46,456 nucleotides of DNA from Trichomonas tenax (lineage: Eukaryota > Parabasalia > Trichomonadida > Trichomonadidae): contig JALKBU010000350.1 in assembly GCA_023091735.1 (NCBI GenBank), forward strand, positions 1 through 46,456, written 5' to 3'. Of the stretch, positions 1-10,495 are shown one piece after another (positions within the stretch are counted from its first letter, which is position 1; the number at the start of each line of letters is the position of its first letter). Under the pieces are notes generated by a model, which saw only the letters and a list, made by a program, of their open reading frames with translations, did not search any database and was not told the origin of the DNA. The position numbers and the translations under genes were made by a program.

Positions 1-410
<410 letters not shown>

Positions 411-416
411 AACATC

Positions 417-644
417 AAATTTCTCTCATAACCACTAAAATTATTTTTCAAATTTCCTTACCCCAAATCCTTTCGCTTTCTTTCATTAGTTAGTTAGTTA
501 GTTAGTCAAAAATTATTTGAAAAAAACTGAATAAATTTCTCTCATAACCACTAAAATTATTTTTTCAAATTTCCTTACCCCCAAATGCTTTCGCTTTCTT
601 TCATTAGTTAGTTAGTCAAAAATTATTTTTCAAAAAAACTGAAT
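417..644. repeat. Direct tandem duplication, about 115-bp unit
   Basis: Two adjacent copies (417-532 and 533-644) start AAATTTCTCTCATAACCACT. Both contain TTCCTTACCCC, TTTCGCTTTCTTTCATTAG and a (GTTA)n tract, and end CAAAAATTATT...ACTGAAT. They differ mainly in the number of GTTA units and in homopolymer lengths, so the duplication is recent compared with the divergence of the 128-410 and 616-880 copies. Confidence 0.9.
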
Positions 645-880
645 AAATTTTATAGTCATTAGTTTCAAAATTAATTTTAACGTTAATTTGTAAGTAATTC
701 AAAAATTTATTTTCTATATGGGGGACCCTGATTTGTAAAACTAACTCTATCGTAAATATCAGTATTAATAAATTATTGTTTTTGTAATTTATGATTTCTG
801 TAATTATATAAAAAATATGTTCGCAGAACTCGTGTCTTCGCCACGAGTTCTGCGAACATCTTATTACTAACTTACTAACT
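616..880. repeat. Hairpin-bearing repeat element, copy 2
   Basis: Second copy of the element at 128-410, in the same orientation and with the same block order. It ends with an 18-bp perfect stem (817-834 with 842-859, 7-nt loop) and then TTATTACTAACTTACTAAC. The right end is an inverted form of the GTTA units at the left end. It abuts, and slightly overlaps, the broken 3' end of the mariner transposase remnant. Confidence 0.7.
817..859. repeat. Inverted repeat (hairpin) in repeat copy 2
   Basis: The arms ATGTTCGCAGAACTCGTG and CACGAGTTCTGCGAACAT are perfect reverse complements, with 7-nt loop TCTTCGC. The hairpin sits at the same place as the 354-398 hairpin and has the same loop length, but its stem sequence is unrelated. 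Confidence 0.95.
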
Positions 881-1576
881 ACTCCTGCTCTCCGACTTGT
901 ACATATGAACGATCCGTTGTAATATATTGTTAATAAATTATGTGCTGCAGAACTTGACACCCTTTGGAAGAAGATCTATGAAGAGTATCTTATTCCGTGT
1001 CCATACAATTGTCAACATGCACTTTTTTGACGAAATCATCTTCTTTGGCCTTGTTGGCGGTTTTTCATTCTCATGTACCCAGATGCTATCATAACTGTAC
1101 TCGAAATAAAACCAGGACTCATCAAGGGTTATAGTTATGTGTCGCTTGCGTTTCAGGTTTGCACTCAGCTCATTGTGAAGTTCAGCTGCAAGTTCAACCC
1201 GATTTTTTTTTCATTTCAGGGTCTAACTAGTGTGGCACCCATGTTAAATGCTTGTTTTTCATCTGCATTATAACCGTAAGGTAATCATAAATCGTGCTCT
1301 TTGGAATCTTTGCGAGCTTGACCAACTCATGCACTGATGCAAATGGCTTTTTTCCAGTGCTTTGAGAATCGCCCTAATGATCAATTGAGACGGACTGATT
1401 TTGTCAGATTTTGCTCCGGGCGGACTTTCAATTTGCAATCTTTTTCTCTAGAGGATCCTGCACACTGTAGAGTAGCTAGGACAACTGTCGGGGAAGAACT
1501 GTTTCAGTTCTTCCATAATTTCTTTCTTTGTTAGGTTCTTGGCGTCAAGATAATAAACAATCAATTTGAATTCCAT
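875..1576 (-). pseudogene. Tc1/mariner transposase remnant
   Basis: Reading the minus strand across several frames recovers a mariner-family transposase. An N-terminal helix-turn-helix region begins MEFKLIVYYLDAKNL and continues to PSYSTVCRI. A second HTH block (ASVHELVKLAKIPKSTIYDY) lies in another frame. It is followed by the linker-type motif LTWVPH and by ITLDESWFYF, whose Asp is the first residue of the catalytic DDD/E triad, then WVHENEKPPTRPKK. Premature stops and at least one or two frameshifts interrupt it. It ends near FINNIL, before the second and third catalytic residues, where the hairpin repeat begins. Family enzymes are about 340 residues; only about two thirds is left. It is a dead copy, and Tvmar-type elements are known from Trichomonas. 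Exact family placement needs a search. Confidence 0.8.
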
Positions 1577-1811
1577 TAAAAAAATGAAAAATAAACCAAC
1601 CTTAACGTCAAAAAATTGGGGGTAATTTTTACAAAACAGGGTCGAACATGATATTAGAATATGATTCAGAGCTTGATATTACTATATGTTTAAGTGCATC
1701 ATTAGCTCTATATGTGGGTGTTAGTTGCAGGTTTCTATCATATTTGTGCCTTGAGATACGCACGCACCTCCGGACACCCTATATTTTACTAAACAAATAC
1801 AATACAAATAT
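1577..1811. other. Short intergenic stretch
   Basis: This lies between the start of the mariner remnant and the 3' end of the LRR gene. I see no terminal inverted repeat matching the left side and no supported gene. Confidence 0.5.
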
Positions 1812-3869
1812 CTAACTACCAGTTTCTGTCTTGCTTGAAGCCTCTGTGCGATTTGTAGCAGCAGGACTGTTGTCAGTGTTGGTGTTCTTGTTCCTTCTCG
1901 AGCTCTTAGAGCGTTTCTGGCTTTCGTTTTCAACTTTTTGTGGCATATTGGCCATTGCTGTTGCTCTTGCTTGTTCCCATGCTTCTATTAATATTTGGAC
2001 TGCATCTTGATACTTCTGACGAGCTTCGATCAATCTGTTATTCAGTTCCTGTGTATCCGAATAAACTTTTTGTCTTGTGTCAGCAATTCGACTTTCCAAG
2101 CCACTCAAAGCACTTGTATCTCTCCTGAAGTTATCTAACTCGACGGATTTCTTGTGCTGGAGAAGTTCTATATCTTTTTCGTATTCTTCAAACAATAGAT
2201 CCATCTCTTGGCGGACATCTCTGATCCTGTCCATTTGCTGATTTGCTTCCTGAGTGACAACTTCGAGTTTCTCGGATAAATCTTTCAAGCTGACTTCTTT
2301 AGATACTTTGATTTTGCTGCATTGATCTTTAATTTCTTCAATTGTTGTGTAGTTGGTTTTGATTTCTTCTCTTTCATTGACAATGTTGTCTCTTGTTGCA
2401 AACAAAGAAAATTCGACATCAGATGTTTTATTGACTTGATTCTTGATGTTTTCTTTGCGTCTTCTGCGCCATGATTTATAGTTTGATTGGACATTCTTGT
2501 TGATCTGATTGTAATACTTGAAGTCAATGTCATTGAACTCGATATTGAAGTATATTAAACGAGGAGTGTTCTGTGTAACATCAACGAGAATCTTTCCATT
2601 GCGAATCAAGTTATTCTTCAATGAAACTTTTCTTATTGTTTGAGAGATTCCAAAGCATGGAATTAAGTCATCACCACCTACGTCCGTGATTTCGCACAAC
2701 TCCAAGTCAATGTCTTGAAGCGTGGTGTGTTTCTTGATGACATTGCAAAGCATTGTTGCGCCTTGATCACCAATTGGATTATGTGATATATTTAATGAAA
2801 CAATTGACGTGTTCTTTTCGAGTTTGTTGCAGAAATTCTTAAAACTGATTGAGTCTATTTGACACATAGATATATTCAAGTTCTTGAGATTTTGATTATT
2901 TGCAATTGCATAGCCAAAATCGTCAATTCCTTGGCTACCCAATGGGTTGTGAGAAATGTTTAAATCCGTGATTAAAGAAAACTCCGCAAATGTTTGTGAA
3001 ATTGATTTCGTGAAAACTTTTGTGAAATGATTTCCTGCGAGTGATAGTGAACGAAGCTTGTTGTTCTTTTGTAAGAATTGGACAAAAACTGGTGTAATGT
3101 CGTCTTTAATGTGGTTATGTGATAAATTCAAAGTCGAAACTTGAGAATTGAGTAGAGCATGCAATAATTTTCTACAGCCTTTCGAGCAAATATTGTTATT
3201 TCCGAGATTTAAAAGCTGTAAAGTATGATTAAATTTCAAACCTTGTGAAATTGTTGCGATAGTGTCCTGTGTTATTTCAGACATCTGTATATCTAAGTCT
3301 GACAAAACGTTATTTTCCTTCAACATGGCTGAAAGTTCAGCAGCCGAAGAGTTGCCTAAAGAATTTCTTGAAACACCAGTTGAAGAACCAACTGATAACG
3401 ATATAATTGTTTTATTCCTTCTCATCGCTGTAAATATCGATGTAGCTCCTGTGTCACCAATTGAATTTGATGAAACATCAACTGAAATTAAAGTATGAGA
3501 GCGATGTATTAACTCTGAGATGTATAAAATGCCTTTGTTGCCTATGGAGTTTCCATTTATCGACAATACTTTGATGTGTGGATGCGCAAAAACGACTTTT
3601 GCAACTGCGGCTGCAGCTTTTGGTCCTAAAGAGCAACTATTCATCTCAAATGTCTTGAAAAACGATTTTCTTATTTGGTTTTGAAGGAATCTGTCGAAGA
3701 GTTGATTTGTCGCAAAAATCCCAAAATCATCGCATTTCGCGTTAAATATTTTACGAACTTCGTCTTCCGTTAGTCTCATTCGAGGAATAAGTTGTTTCTG
3801 AATCTCGTTTTGCTGCTCTTCACCCGTCGGAATCTCATTATCCGCAAAATCCGACGAGTTTTCATCCAT
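1812..3869 (-). CDS. RI-type leucine-rich repeat protein with C-terminal coiled coil
   Basis: 685 residues from an ATG preceded by an A/T-rich leader. Residues about 75-440 hold ribonuclease-inhibitor-type LRRs of about 28 residues, with recurring LxxLxLxxNxIxxxG cores such as LNLGNNNICSKGCRKLL, LNLSHNHIKDD and LNISHNPIGDQGATML. Residues about 460-500 are basic. Residues about 510-650 are a charged heptad-rich coiled coil, and the tail is Ser/Thr/Asn-rich with a KRSKSSRRNK patch. No signal peptide or membrane segment is seen, so it is probably cytosolic or cytoskeletal. RI-type LRRs are protein-binding scaffolds (RanGAP, NLR and axonemal DRC proteins use them). The LRR-plus-coiled-coil layout would suit a cytoskeletal or flagellar scaffold, but that is inference. 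No catalytic domain is visible. Confidence 0.85.
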   Translation of the reverse strand: MDENSSDFADNEIPTGEEQQNEIQKQLIPRMRLTEDEVRKIFNAKCDDFGIFATNQLFDRFLQNQIRKSFFKTFEMNSCSLGPKAAAAVAKVVFAHPHIKVLSINGNSIGNKGILYISELIHRSHTLISVDVSSNSIGDTGATSIFTAMRRNKTIISLSVGSSTGVSRNSLGNSSAAELSAMLKENNVLSDLDIQMSEITQDTIATISQGLKFNHTLQLLNLGNNNICSKGCRKLLHALLNSQVSTLNLSHNHIKDDITPVFVQFLQKNNKLRSLSLAGNHFTKVFTKSISQTFAEFSLITDLNISHNPLGSQGIDDFGYAIANNQNLKNLNISMCQIDSISFKNFCNKLEKNTSIVSLNISHNPIGDQGATMLCNVIKKHTTLQDIDLELCEITDVGGDDLIPCFGISQTIRKVSLKNNLIRNGKILVDVTQNTPRLIYFNIEFNDIDFKYYNQINKNVQSNYKSWRRRRKENIKNQVNKTSDVEFSLFATRDNIVNEREEIKTNYTTIEEIKDQCSKIKVSKEVSLKDLSEKLEVVTQEANQQMDRIRDVRQEMDLLFEEYEKDIELLQHKKSVELDNFRRDTSALSGLESRIADTRQKVYSDTQELNNRLIEARQKYQDAVQILIEAWEQARATAMANMPQKVENESQKRSKSSRRNKNTNTDNSPAATNRTEASSKTETGS

Positions 3870-3890
3870 TTTTTTTGCAAAATTAAATAA

Positions 3891-3908
3891 CGTAAACTAA
3901 ATTTCAAA
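3891..3908. promoter_or_regulatory. Candidate promoter motif A, weak
   Basis: CGTAAACTAAATTTCAAA lies 22 nt upstream of the LRR gene start. It resembles the TGTAAACNATTCAAA motif at other gene starts but carries extra bases in the middle. Confidence 0.25.
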
Positions 3909-5149
3909 ATGCGACTGACCCCATTTTGATGAGTGTCTCACCCCGTCAAGTTTATGTTGCGCTAGAAGGGGCAAAAATCGAGCCAACAGAGTGTACGAAC
4001 CCTAGAGAAGATGTTTGACAGGAAATAGAGCAGTATTTACATTTTTTATATGGTGGTATTCAAATAATTTTATACAATCTCTAATTTGGACGAAGATATT
4101 CATTGCATGCATTACGTATAACATATGGATCTGTGAAAATGATCAAGGAACCTTGAAAAAGAACAAAATACCTTACAAAAAAGTTATTGTTGCATTTGGC
4201 TTCATAACTGTTAGAAAATCATATCTTTACTTGACATGCATGATATTTTCCGTTTGCTTGTTCAATTTCTCAATGAAAGAAAAGTAATACAATATTTTAC
4301 TTAGAAATAATATGACAGATTCATTGAACAGCTCCAATTTTACGAGTATGTATTTATGCGAATCTACCCTATTGTAGGCGAAGTCCAATCTTAAGTTTGT
4401 TTCGGTGACTGATGCAAATTTTGATCTCCATTTATTAATCGCTGTGTCAACGAGTTGCAAATACTGCACACAGGCTTTGGAAAGTATTGCTATGCCAGAA
4501 CATGTTCAAATCAGGCATAATTAATAATCAAATTGTGAATCGATCGATTTCATGATGATCATACCTGATTTATAACTTACATATTCTTGTTTTGTATTTC
4601 AAAACTTATATTACTTGCCTATCGTGAATTCGTCGAAATCTCGAACATGCTGACTCGAATTCATGATATTTTTTTATTATATTAGTACAAAACACTTCCT
4701 CATACAGGCGTGTAGCTGTCATTCTAGTTTGCAAATTTTGGCACACTCCTAAGATACTAAAAAACTGCACTTTTTTATTCTTTGAATGAAACTCATAGAA
4801 TTTTTCTATGAGCTCTCTCAATTTTTATCACTCCCATATTTTGAACAGCAGTTTACAATTTTTTGATCTGTCACCTTTTAAAATAAGGTGGATGTTCATG
4901 CATTTTTCATATTTTTTCACAATCATTTTCATTCTTTCAGGCAATATTAGAATATTAATTCTCCTGCAATACTATATATTTCATTTAATATCTAATTTTT
5001 CAATTTTATAAACAATTGATTCTAAAGTCGTGGGAAAGGGGTAAATGCGGTATAAAGTGGCAAAAGCTGTTTTATTTAGGAAATATTTTGGTTACACAGG
5101 CTCTATATAGCATTCTAAAAGCTAATTTTATTTTTTGATTTAATTATTT
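3909..5149. other. AT-rich intergenic region
   Basis: About 1.2 kb between the divergent LRR and cysteine protease genes. It contains several short ORFs on both strands (4015-4287 +, 4227-4469 -, 4606-4821 -, 4808-5011 +). At least two of these open only with GTG or TTG, and none shows a recognisable domain. I do not call any as a gene. No RNA gene is recognised. Confidence 0.5.
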
Positions 5150-5206
5150 TTGACACGTAAATAATAATTCGCAATGTAAATTATTGTATCACTTTTTACA
5201 TGCCAA
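5150..5206. promoter_or_regulatory. Pair of candidate promoter motifs B
   Basis: TTGACACGTAAA (5150-5161) and, inverted, TTTACATGCCAA (5195-5206) lie 64 and 19 nt upstream of the cysteine protease ATG. They match the TTGACATGTAAA motif found upstream of the genes at 28563 and 38177. Confidence 0.35.
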
Positions 5207-5224
5207 AAAATTTAAAACCTAACA

Positions 5225-6145
5225 ATGATAACCTCGTTTGAAGAAAAAAGTTTCCTGGGATGGATGAGAGAGACAGGAAATGTTTTCACAGGCGACGAGT
5301 ACAACTTCAGGCTCGGCATATGGCTCACCAATAAGAGAGTTGTTCAGGCACATAATGCGGCAAATCTTGGTTTTACTCTTGCTTTAAACAAATTTGCGCA
5401 TTTCACACCATCTGAGTATAAAGCCCTCCTCGGAAATAAAGTGTGCCGTAAAAATATCAGAGTTTCACAAAAGAGTACGAAAGAAATTCCGGATTCAATC
5501 GATTGGAGGACAAATGGTGCTGTAAATCCAATTAAAGATCAAGGACCATGCGGATCGTGTTGGATCTTTTCCGCAATACAACTTTGCGAGTCACAAGTTG
5601 CGATAACACAAAATAAATTGTATTCACTTTCAGAACAGTGCATTTTGGATTGTGATACACAATGTTCTGGATGCAATGGTGGTTGGGTTCCAGCCGCTCT
5701 TGAATATATTGTGGATTACCAGAATTCATACTTTATGTTAACATCTGACTATCCATATACAGCTAAAGAAAGAACATGCAAATTTGATAGCAGCAAGGCT
5801 CTCCGATTTGGAGAACTTGAACTTTCTAGTGTTAAAAGAGAAGATGAACAAGCTCTCGCTGATTCAATAGCCAACCATGGCCCAGCAGCCATCTCTATAG
5901 ATGCTTCGCATCATTCCTTCATGTTATACAAGTCAGGAATTTATGATGAACCAGAATGTTCTCCTTATGTTCTTGATCATGCAGTTGGATGTGTTGGATA
6001 TGGAACAGAAGGCAAAGTAAACTATTGGATTATAAGAAACTCATATGGCACAGTTTGGGGAGAAGATGGATATATTAGAATGATCAGAAACAAGAACAAT
6101 CAATGTGGTATTGCAAGCGAAGCATATAACATTATAATTCATTGA
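5225..6145 (+). CDS. Papain-family (C1A) cysteine protease, cathepsin L-like
   Basis: 306 residues. Residues about 5-70 form a short I29-type inhibitor propeptide (EEKSFLGWMRETGN, then GDEYNFRLGIWLTNKR) very like trichomonad CPs. The mature enzyme starts near IPDSIDWR (about 88). All catalytic positions are present: Gln106 in IKDQGPCGSCW, Cys112, His252 in LDHAVGCVGYG and Asn272 in IIRNSYGTVWGEDGY. The CSGCNGG motif is intact. It should be a proteolytic enzyme made as a zymogen. No N-terminal signal peptide precedes the propeptide, and the frame is closed shortly upstream. These enzymes are usually lysosomal or secreted, so either the signal is atypical or the start is truncated. Two candidate promoter motifs lie just upstream. 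Confidence 0.95.
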   Translation: MITSFEEKSFLGWMRETGNVFTGDEYNFRLGIWLTNKRVVQAHNAANLGFTLALNKFAHFTPSEYKALLGNKVCRKNIRVSQKSTKEIPDSIDWRTNGAVNPIKDQGPCGSCWIFSAIQLCESQVAITQNKLYSLSEQCILDCDTQCSGCNGGWVPAALEYIVDYQNSYFMLTSDYPYTAKERTCKFDSSKALRFGELELSSVKREDEQALADSIANHGPAAISIDASHHSFMLYKSGIYDEPECSPYVLDHAVGCVGYGTEGKVNYWIIRNSYGTVWGEDGYIRMIRNKNNQCGIASEAYNIIIH

Positions 6146-6252
6146 GTATAGCCAAACAAAGGGTAATATTAATTTATATATTTTAATACATCTTAATATT
6201 GTTCCTTAAATTTTCAGTAGTAAAGATCAGCTGTCATAATTTTATCTTCTCG

Positions 6253-6277
6253 TTTTTTTTTTTTTTTTTTTTTTTTT
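6253..6277. repeat. Poly(T) tract
   Basis: Twenty-five consecutive T lie between the protease and bromodomain genes. Length is likely to be unstable or error-prone in sequencing. Confidence 0.9.
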
Positions 6278-6333
6278 GATACAAATTGTTGTCAAATAAA
6301 TAATATTTATGTGACAAAAAGTCATTTTTTCAA

Positions 6334-6963
6334 ATGTTCGCAAAATCTGCAACTGGATTATTTTGCATGAAAGTAACAAACACACTTCTTGAGAATCCAG
6401 TATCAGAAATATTCCGTCGCCCGGTTGCGCAGTCACCTCAGGATCCATATTTAACAGTAATTAAAGAACCGATGGATCTTGGAACAGTCAAATCTAAAAT
6501 AAAAGATAACACATATGTCACAATTGCTGACTGGAAATACGATATGAATCTTATTTTTAGTAATGCTGTACTTTATAACGGAGAAAATAGTTTAATTGGA
6601 GGAAATGCACTTTATTTAAAGAAGAAATACAACAAACTCCTGAAGAACTACGAATACACGAACAAACAGAATTACGAGGAACGTCTCAGATCACTCTACA
6701 GACAGCTTCGCGAGCAAACTGAAAAATTATATTCAGTTGAATTGGACAACACACTTGTACCCAAATATGAATTACTTGAAATTGAAGAAAAATTAAGTCA
6801 AATTAATGATTTGACAAATATTGAAGAAATTTTACGCAAATTTGGATATGAAAGCTTGATAAAGAAAGGAAAGAGTACAATCAACTTGGACTCTCTTAAA
6901 AGAGAATGCCTTGATGCAATGTGGAAAGAAGCCACGAATCCACATCCACCAATGATTACATAA
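6334..6963 (+). CDS. Small bromodomain protein
   Basis: 209 residues from an ATG 57 nt after the poly(T) tract. Residues about 8-108 are a bromodomain: helix Z (KVTNTLLENPVSEIFRRPV), the ZA loop ending DPYLTVIKEPMDLGTVKSKI, and the BC region NAVLYNGENS. Asn82 in the YN pair is the acetyl-lysine-contacting residue. Residues about 110-209 are helical and charged, with no second bromodomain. The size and architecture (one bromodomain plus a helical tail) fit the short bromodomain proteins of protists, presumed readers of acetylated histones in the nucleus. It resembles a reduced BET protein, but I cannot confirm an ET domain by eye. Confidence 0.9.
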   Translation: MFAKSATGLFCMKVTNTLLENPVSEIFRRPVAQSPQDPYLTVIKEPMDLGTVKSKIKDNTYVTIADWKYDMNLIFSNAVLYNGENSLIGGNALYLKKKYNKLLKNYEYTNKQNYEERLRSLYRQLREQTEKLYSVELDNTLVPKYELLEIEEKLSQINDLTNIEEILRKFGYESLIKKGKSTINLDSLKRECLDAMWKEATNPHPPMIT

Positions 6964-7450
6964 TTTGATATATATATATATATTAGTATGTTAGTAAATG
7001 TTTTATATATTAATCTTTTATCTATTAAGTTTGCTTCCATTGTCTGGTGGTTTTATATTTTGATGGTACAATGGATGTCAAAGACCCATAAATTAGAAAA
7101 TGAAATCCACGAGAAATCCTTGTTTTCAAGGTATATGTTTTAGAGAGTATAATATCGAAGGAAAATAGAAAATGAAGCACTTATCCAAAATGAAAAGTTT
7201 GGAGAACAAAGTAATGACTCAATAATGTTCAATGAGAACACTAACGTTTTTAAGCGAAGAATGGGTCTGCCTTAGCAGTTTTATATGAAAATAGAACAAC
7301 GATGTCCCGGTTTTAAATCATCGTTCGACATTTGAGAGATTTTTTTTCGAAAAAAAAATTGAGGATATCGTTTTTTCTTGTGTGTTTTCTTCATATTCAT
7401 TGTCGATTCCAAAAATTGCACAGAAAAATTCGGAATAATTATTTTTTGCA
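6964..7450. other. Intergenic region
   Basis: AT-rich, with a short (TA)n run at about 6969-6982. No gene supported. Confidence 0.5.
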
Positions 7451-7466
7451 ATGTAAACTATTCAAA
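7451..7466 (+). promoter_or_regulatory. Candidate promoter motif A (best example)
   Basis: ATGTAAACTATTCAAA ends 15 nt before the exportin ATG. The same core appears 25 nt upstream of the TBC-TLDc gene and near several other starts. Confidence 0.4.
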
Positions 7467-7480
7467 CTTTGAAGGGTAAA

Positions 7481-10327
7481 ATGACAACAGCGAAACAAGG
7501 AGAAGTTTCTCTGACTTTTGAGCAGTTCGAGGAACTCTCCTCCAAGTTTGCTGTTCCGGAGCAGGATTTCAAGGAGTACCATGATATTTTGCAGGAGTAT
7601 AAGATGACTTTAGGTCCGATTGATATGGTTGAGCCTATTATAACCAGATCACAGAATGTTTACGCGAGGATAAATATACTGACGATCCTGAAGGAGATAT
7701 TGTCGAGAGTTTGGGATATAATTAGCGTTGAAAAAAGGACTTCATTGAAAAAATTCTTCTTCGATGCAGTTTCAACGACAGCTTATGGACCTGACAATGA
7801 TAAAGAGTCATCCTTCGAGATTAGTTGCTTAATTGAAATACTCAAAAAAGAATGGCCAATTAATTGGCCCGAATTCTCAAGATTATTGATCCAAAATGCG
7901 AAGATACAGGGGGGAGCTCCTATTAATTGCACTAGGCTCTTTGAATTCCTTACACAAGACATCAAAGAGACAATTAACTCCGGAATTCCTATAATGCATC
8001 ACAGAGAGCTCGAATCTGCTTTGATGAAAGACGCTCCAATGATAATCTCGTTCATATCTGACATCCTGAACGAAACTACTGATCCAGACTTAATAATCGC
8101 TGGTTTAGATTGTTTAGCAAGAATGATAAAGTATACGAATCCGCTCGTTGTCACAAACCAGATATTTATCGACTCAATCAAAAATCTCTTTTCTAACGAC
8201 GTTTTCAAATTTTCGATCTTAAATTGCTTATCAGTGATACCGAAAACAAAATATCAGGACCTTTCGTTGCCAAAAATCGTCGAGGGTTCTTTTGCATTCC
8301 AATACGAACTTCTTGCATCTTGGATTGACGAAAATTTCGATTTTCACAATTTATGCCAAATGGCGCCAGACTTGGCGAACAAAATGGCGCAGTGCCTCAT
8401 AGAGTACCTGAGATACGATCAATATCGAATCCTTCTCTTCATCGCTTTCAATCCATCACCTTTTGTTCCAGTTATTCACTGGCTTCTTCATCTCTTTGAG
8501 CACTCCTTTAGCCCAACATACGATATCTGCATCGAATTTTGGGAAGAAATCACACGACAAATGATTAGAGACTCATCTGAAATTAGACTTTCGAAACATT
8601 ACATTCACTCACTCATTAGAATAACCGTCGCGAAAATGATACCACTGCCGGCGTTTCCATTCAAACACGAAGACACAGAAGAAACGATATATAACGTTAC
8701 ATCACAATTAGTCCACAACCTCACGAAAATAGATCCAGAGTATATCACGCAGGGTGTTGTTAGTGGAATACTGTCAACATCTGGCGAAAATCTTTTCTGT
8801 AAGTGTTTCGCATTCGGAGCGATGTCATGCGCACTTCCTGAGCAGCTAAAGCTTAAATCTGCTAATGACGTAATTACCTATCTCCTGCAGAAGTCGGAAG
8901 AGCTGCAGGACTTTGCAATTGGCCTTTTGATCGTTTGTTCGGAATATGTTCAATACCTAAAGACCAATTTAAGCGTTTTGTCGCAAGTCTTGAAGCACAT
9001 GGTTGAATGGGCTTTGGGATCAGCATCATTGGAGTTCCAAGTCTTCTGCATACAGCAATTAGATAAAGTTTGTGGATTCATTCCTCAGCAATGTTTATTT
9101 AGTGGAGGAAGAGAAATATTGTCGAGCTGTGAAGAAATCGCCAATGGATTGAATCCTGAGTGTCATCCTTCTTTCTTCAGAGCACTTACATCACTCATAC
9201 ACACTTCTGATTCATCAGAGAAACAGACGCTAGTTAACAATGGCCTCACATACCCATTGACAAGATGGAATGAAGTTATGCAGAATTTGGACACAATAGA
9301 TGTTTCGATATTCAGATTATCCATTACATCACTCACAGAAATAGTTTACTTCAACGATGATGATATGCAGGAGATCATTAAGAATATAGTTTCCAGTGCA
9401 ATGACAGTCTTCCAAGCAATTCCTGCTGATGATGCGCCAAGAAATAGAGCAATGAGAGATGCTGTTTTCGAATTGTTTGAAAAAGTCTCTGCACGCAGTG
9501 AAGTGCAGCTTGCTGGTGAAGTTGTCAGCTGCATTGTCCAAGACTATATAGAAAGCCATATACAGTTCAGATATCCACAAGCATTGAAGTGCTTTGCTCA
9601 ATTCATCAGACGCGAAAATGTTGACACATCACTTTCTCTCCAATTATGTGCTGACGTCATCACATCAACCGCGGAATCAATTATTGACTCTGGTGAAGAA
9701 TGCCCGGATGTTGAGATATCAGTGTTCGAGCTCATCAAGGCTGCTGTTGCTTGTGCAAGCTCTCTTGAATCGTTCGATGTTGGTCTATGTGCACCATTGG
9801 AACATGTCGTTGAATGGGGACTTTCTAGAACGAATGATCAGACGGTTGCTTCTGCTTTATCAACTGTTACATTGATTGTTGAGAGCAGTGATAATCCATT
9901 CAGTTTGGCATTTTTAGAGCAGTTCTTCCTTCCTCTTTGCGGTGCTATAATCGAAGGAATGATGATGCCTCTTAATAACATGCAACTCTTTACAATGTTT
10001 ACGCGAACAATCCATTCGATGATGGAACTTCAGAGTAGAATTGGTGCTGAAAGCGAGGATCTTATATCAGCTTTATCAGAAAGAATAGTTTCGATCACAG
10101 AAGGACTCGACCCTCAAGTTATATATGACTTTGCAAGCGCTATTGTCAACGATTTTGTTGACACAGAGAAACTTCAAACTCACTTAGCAGAATTAGTCAA
10201 TGAGCTGAGAACAGCAGTATTCAGAAATCAGCAGCAGCGTGAGCAATATGGCTTAGAAGGCGGCTTCCTTCTTTCTGCACCATTCCTTGTTAGTATTGAA
10301 TCTATGCCAGAAATTCCTGAGTTTTAA
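7481..10327 (+). CDS. Exportin-1 (CRM1)-like karyopherin
   Basis: 948 residues from ATG at 7481; the frame opens 12 nt earlier only with TTG. The N-terminal part holds an importin-beta/Xpo1 signature: ILKEILSRVWDIISVEKR followed by CLIEILKKEWPINWPEFS, matching the CRM1 block with EWP and WP motifs about 100 residues in. The rest is an alpha-helical solenoid of HEAT-like repeats with no membrane or catalytic motif, as expected for a Ran-GTP-dependent nuclear export receptor. It is somewhat shorter than typical CRM1 (about 1,070), and a CRM1 central cargo groove cannot be checked by eye. Exportin-5 or exportin-T-like is the main alternative. Confidence 0.8.
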   Translation: MTTAKQGEVSLTFEQFEELSSKFAVPEQDFKEYHDILQEYKMTLGPIDMVEPIITRSQNVYARINILTILKEILSRVWDIISVEKRTSLKKFFFDAVSTTAYGPDNDKESSFEISCLIEILKKEWPINWPEFSRLLIQNAKIQGGAPINCTRLFEFLTQDIKETINSGIPIMHHRELESALMKDAPMIISFISDILNETTDPDLIIAGLDCLARMIKYTNPLVVTNQIFIDSIKNLFSNDVFKFSILNCLSVIPKTKYQDLSLPKIVEGSFAFQYELLASWIDENFDFHNLCQMAPDLANKMAQCLIEYLRYDQYRILLFIAFNPSPFVPVIHWLLHLFEHSFSPTYDICIEFWEEITRQMIRDSSEIRLSKHYIHSLIRITVAKMIPLPAFPFKHEDTEETIYNVTSQLVHNLTKIDPEYITQGVVSGILSTSGENLFCKCFAFGAMSCALPEQLKLKSANDVITYLLQKSEELQDFAIGLLIVCSEYVQYLKTNLSVLSQVLKHMVEWALGSASLEFQVFCIQQLDKVCGFIPQQCLFSGGREILSSCEEIANGLNPECHPSFFRALTSLIHTSDSSEKQTLVNNGLTYPLTRWNEVMQNLDTIDVSIFRLSITSLTEIVYFNDDDMQEIIKNIVSSAMTVFQAIPADDAPRNRAMRDAVFELFEKVSARSEVQLAGEVVSCIVQDYIESHIQFRYPQALKCFAQFIRRENVDTSLSLQLCADVITSTAESIIDSGEECPDVEISVFELIKAAVACASSLESFDVGLCAPLEHVVEWGLSRTNDQTVASALSTVTLIVESSDNPFSLAFLEQFFLPLCGAIIEGMMMPLNNMQLFTMFTRTIHSMMELQSRIGAESEDLISALSERIVSITEGLDPQVIYDFASAIVNDFVDTEKLQTHLAELVNELRTAVFRNQQQREQYGLEGGFLLSAPFLVSIESMPEIPEF

Positions 10328-10495
10328 TATTTTTTATTTCTTTTCTTTGTTTATAAATTTCTTTTATTCGGAATAAATTTTTATTTTGTAGTTACTGTTA
10401 TACAAGAACTCTCTTTCATATATTAACAAGAAAAATGATGAAAGTTTTTGATTTTTTTTCAATAATTTTGATGCAAAAATATTATATGTGATAGT

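Noticed and set aside
4015..5011. Short ORFs between the LRR and protease genes
   Set aside because: At least two lack an ATG, and the group shows low complexity and no domain or codon bias.
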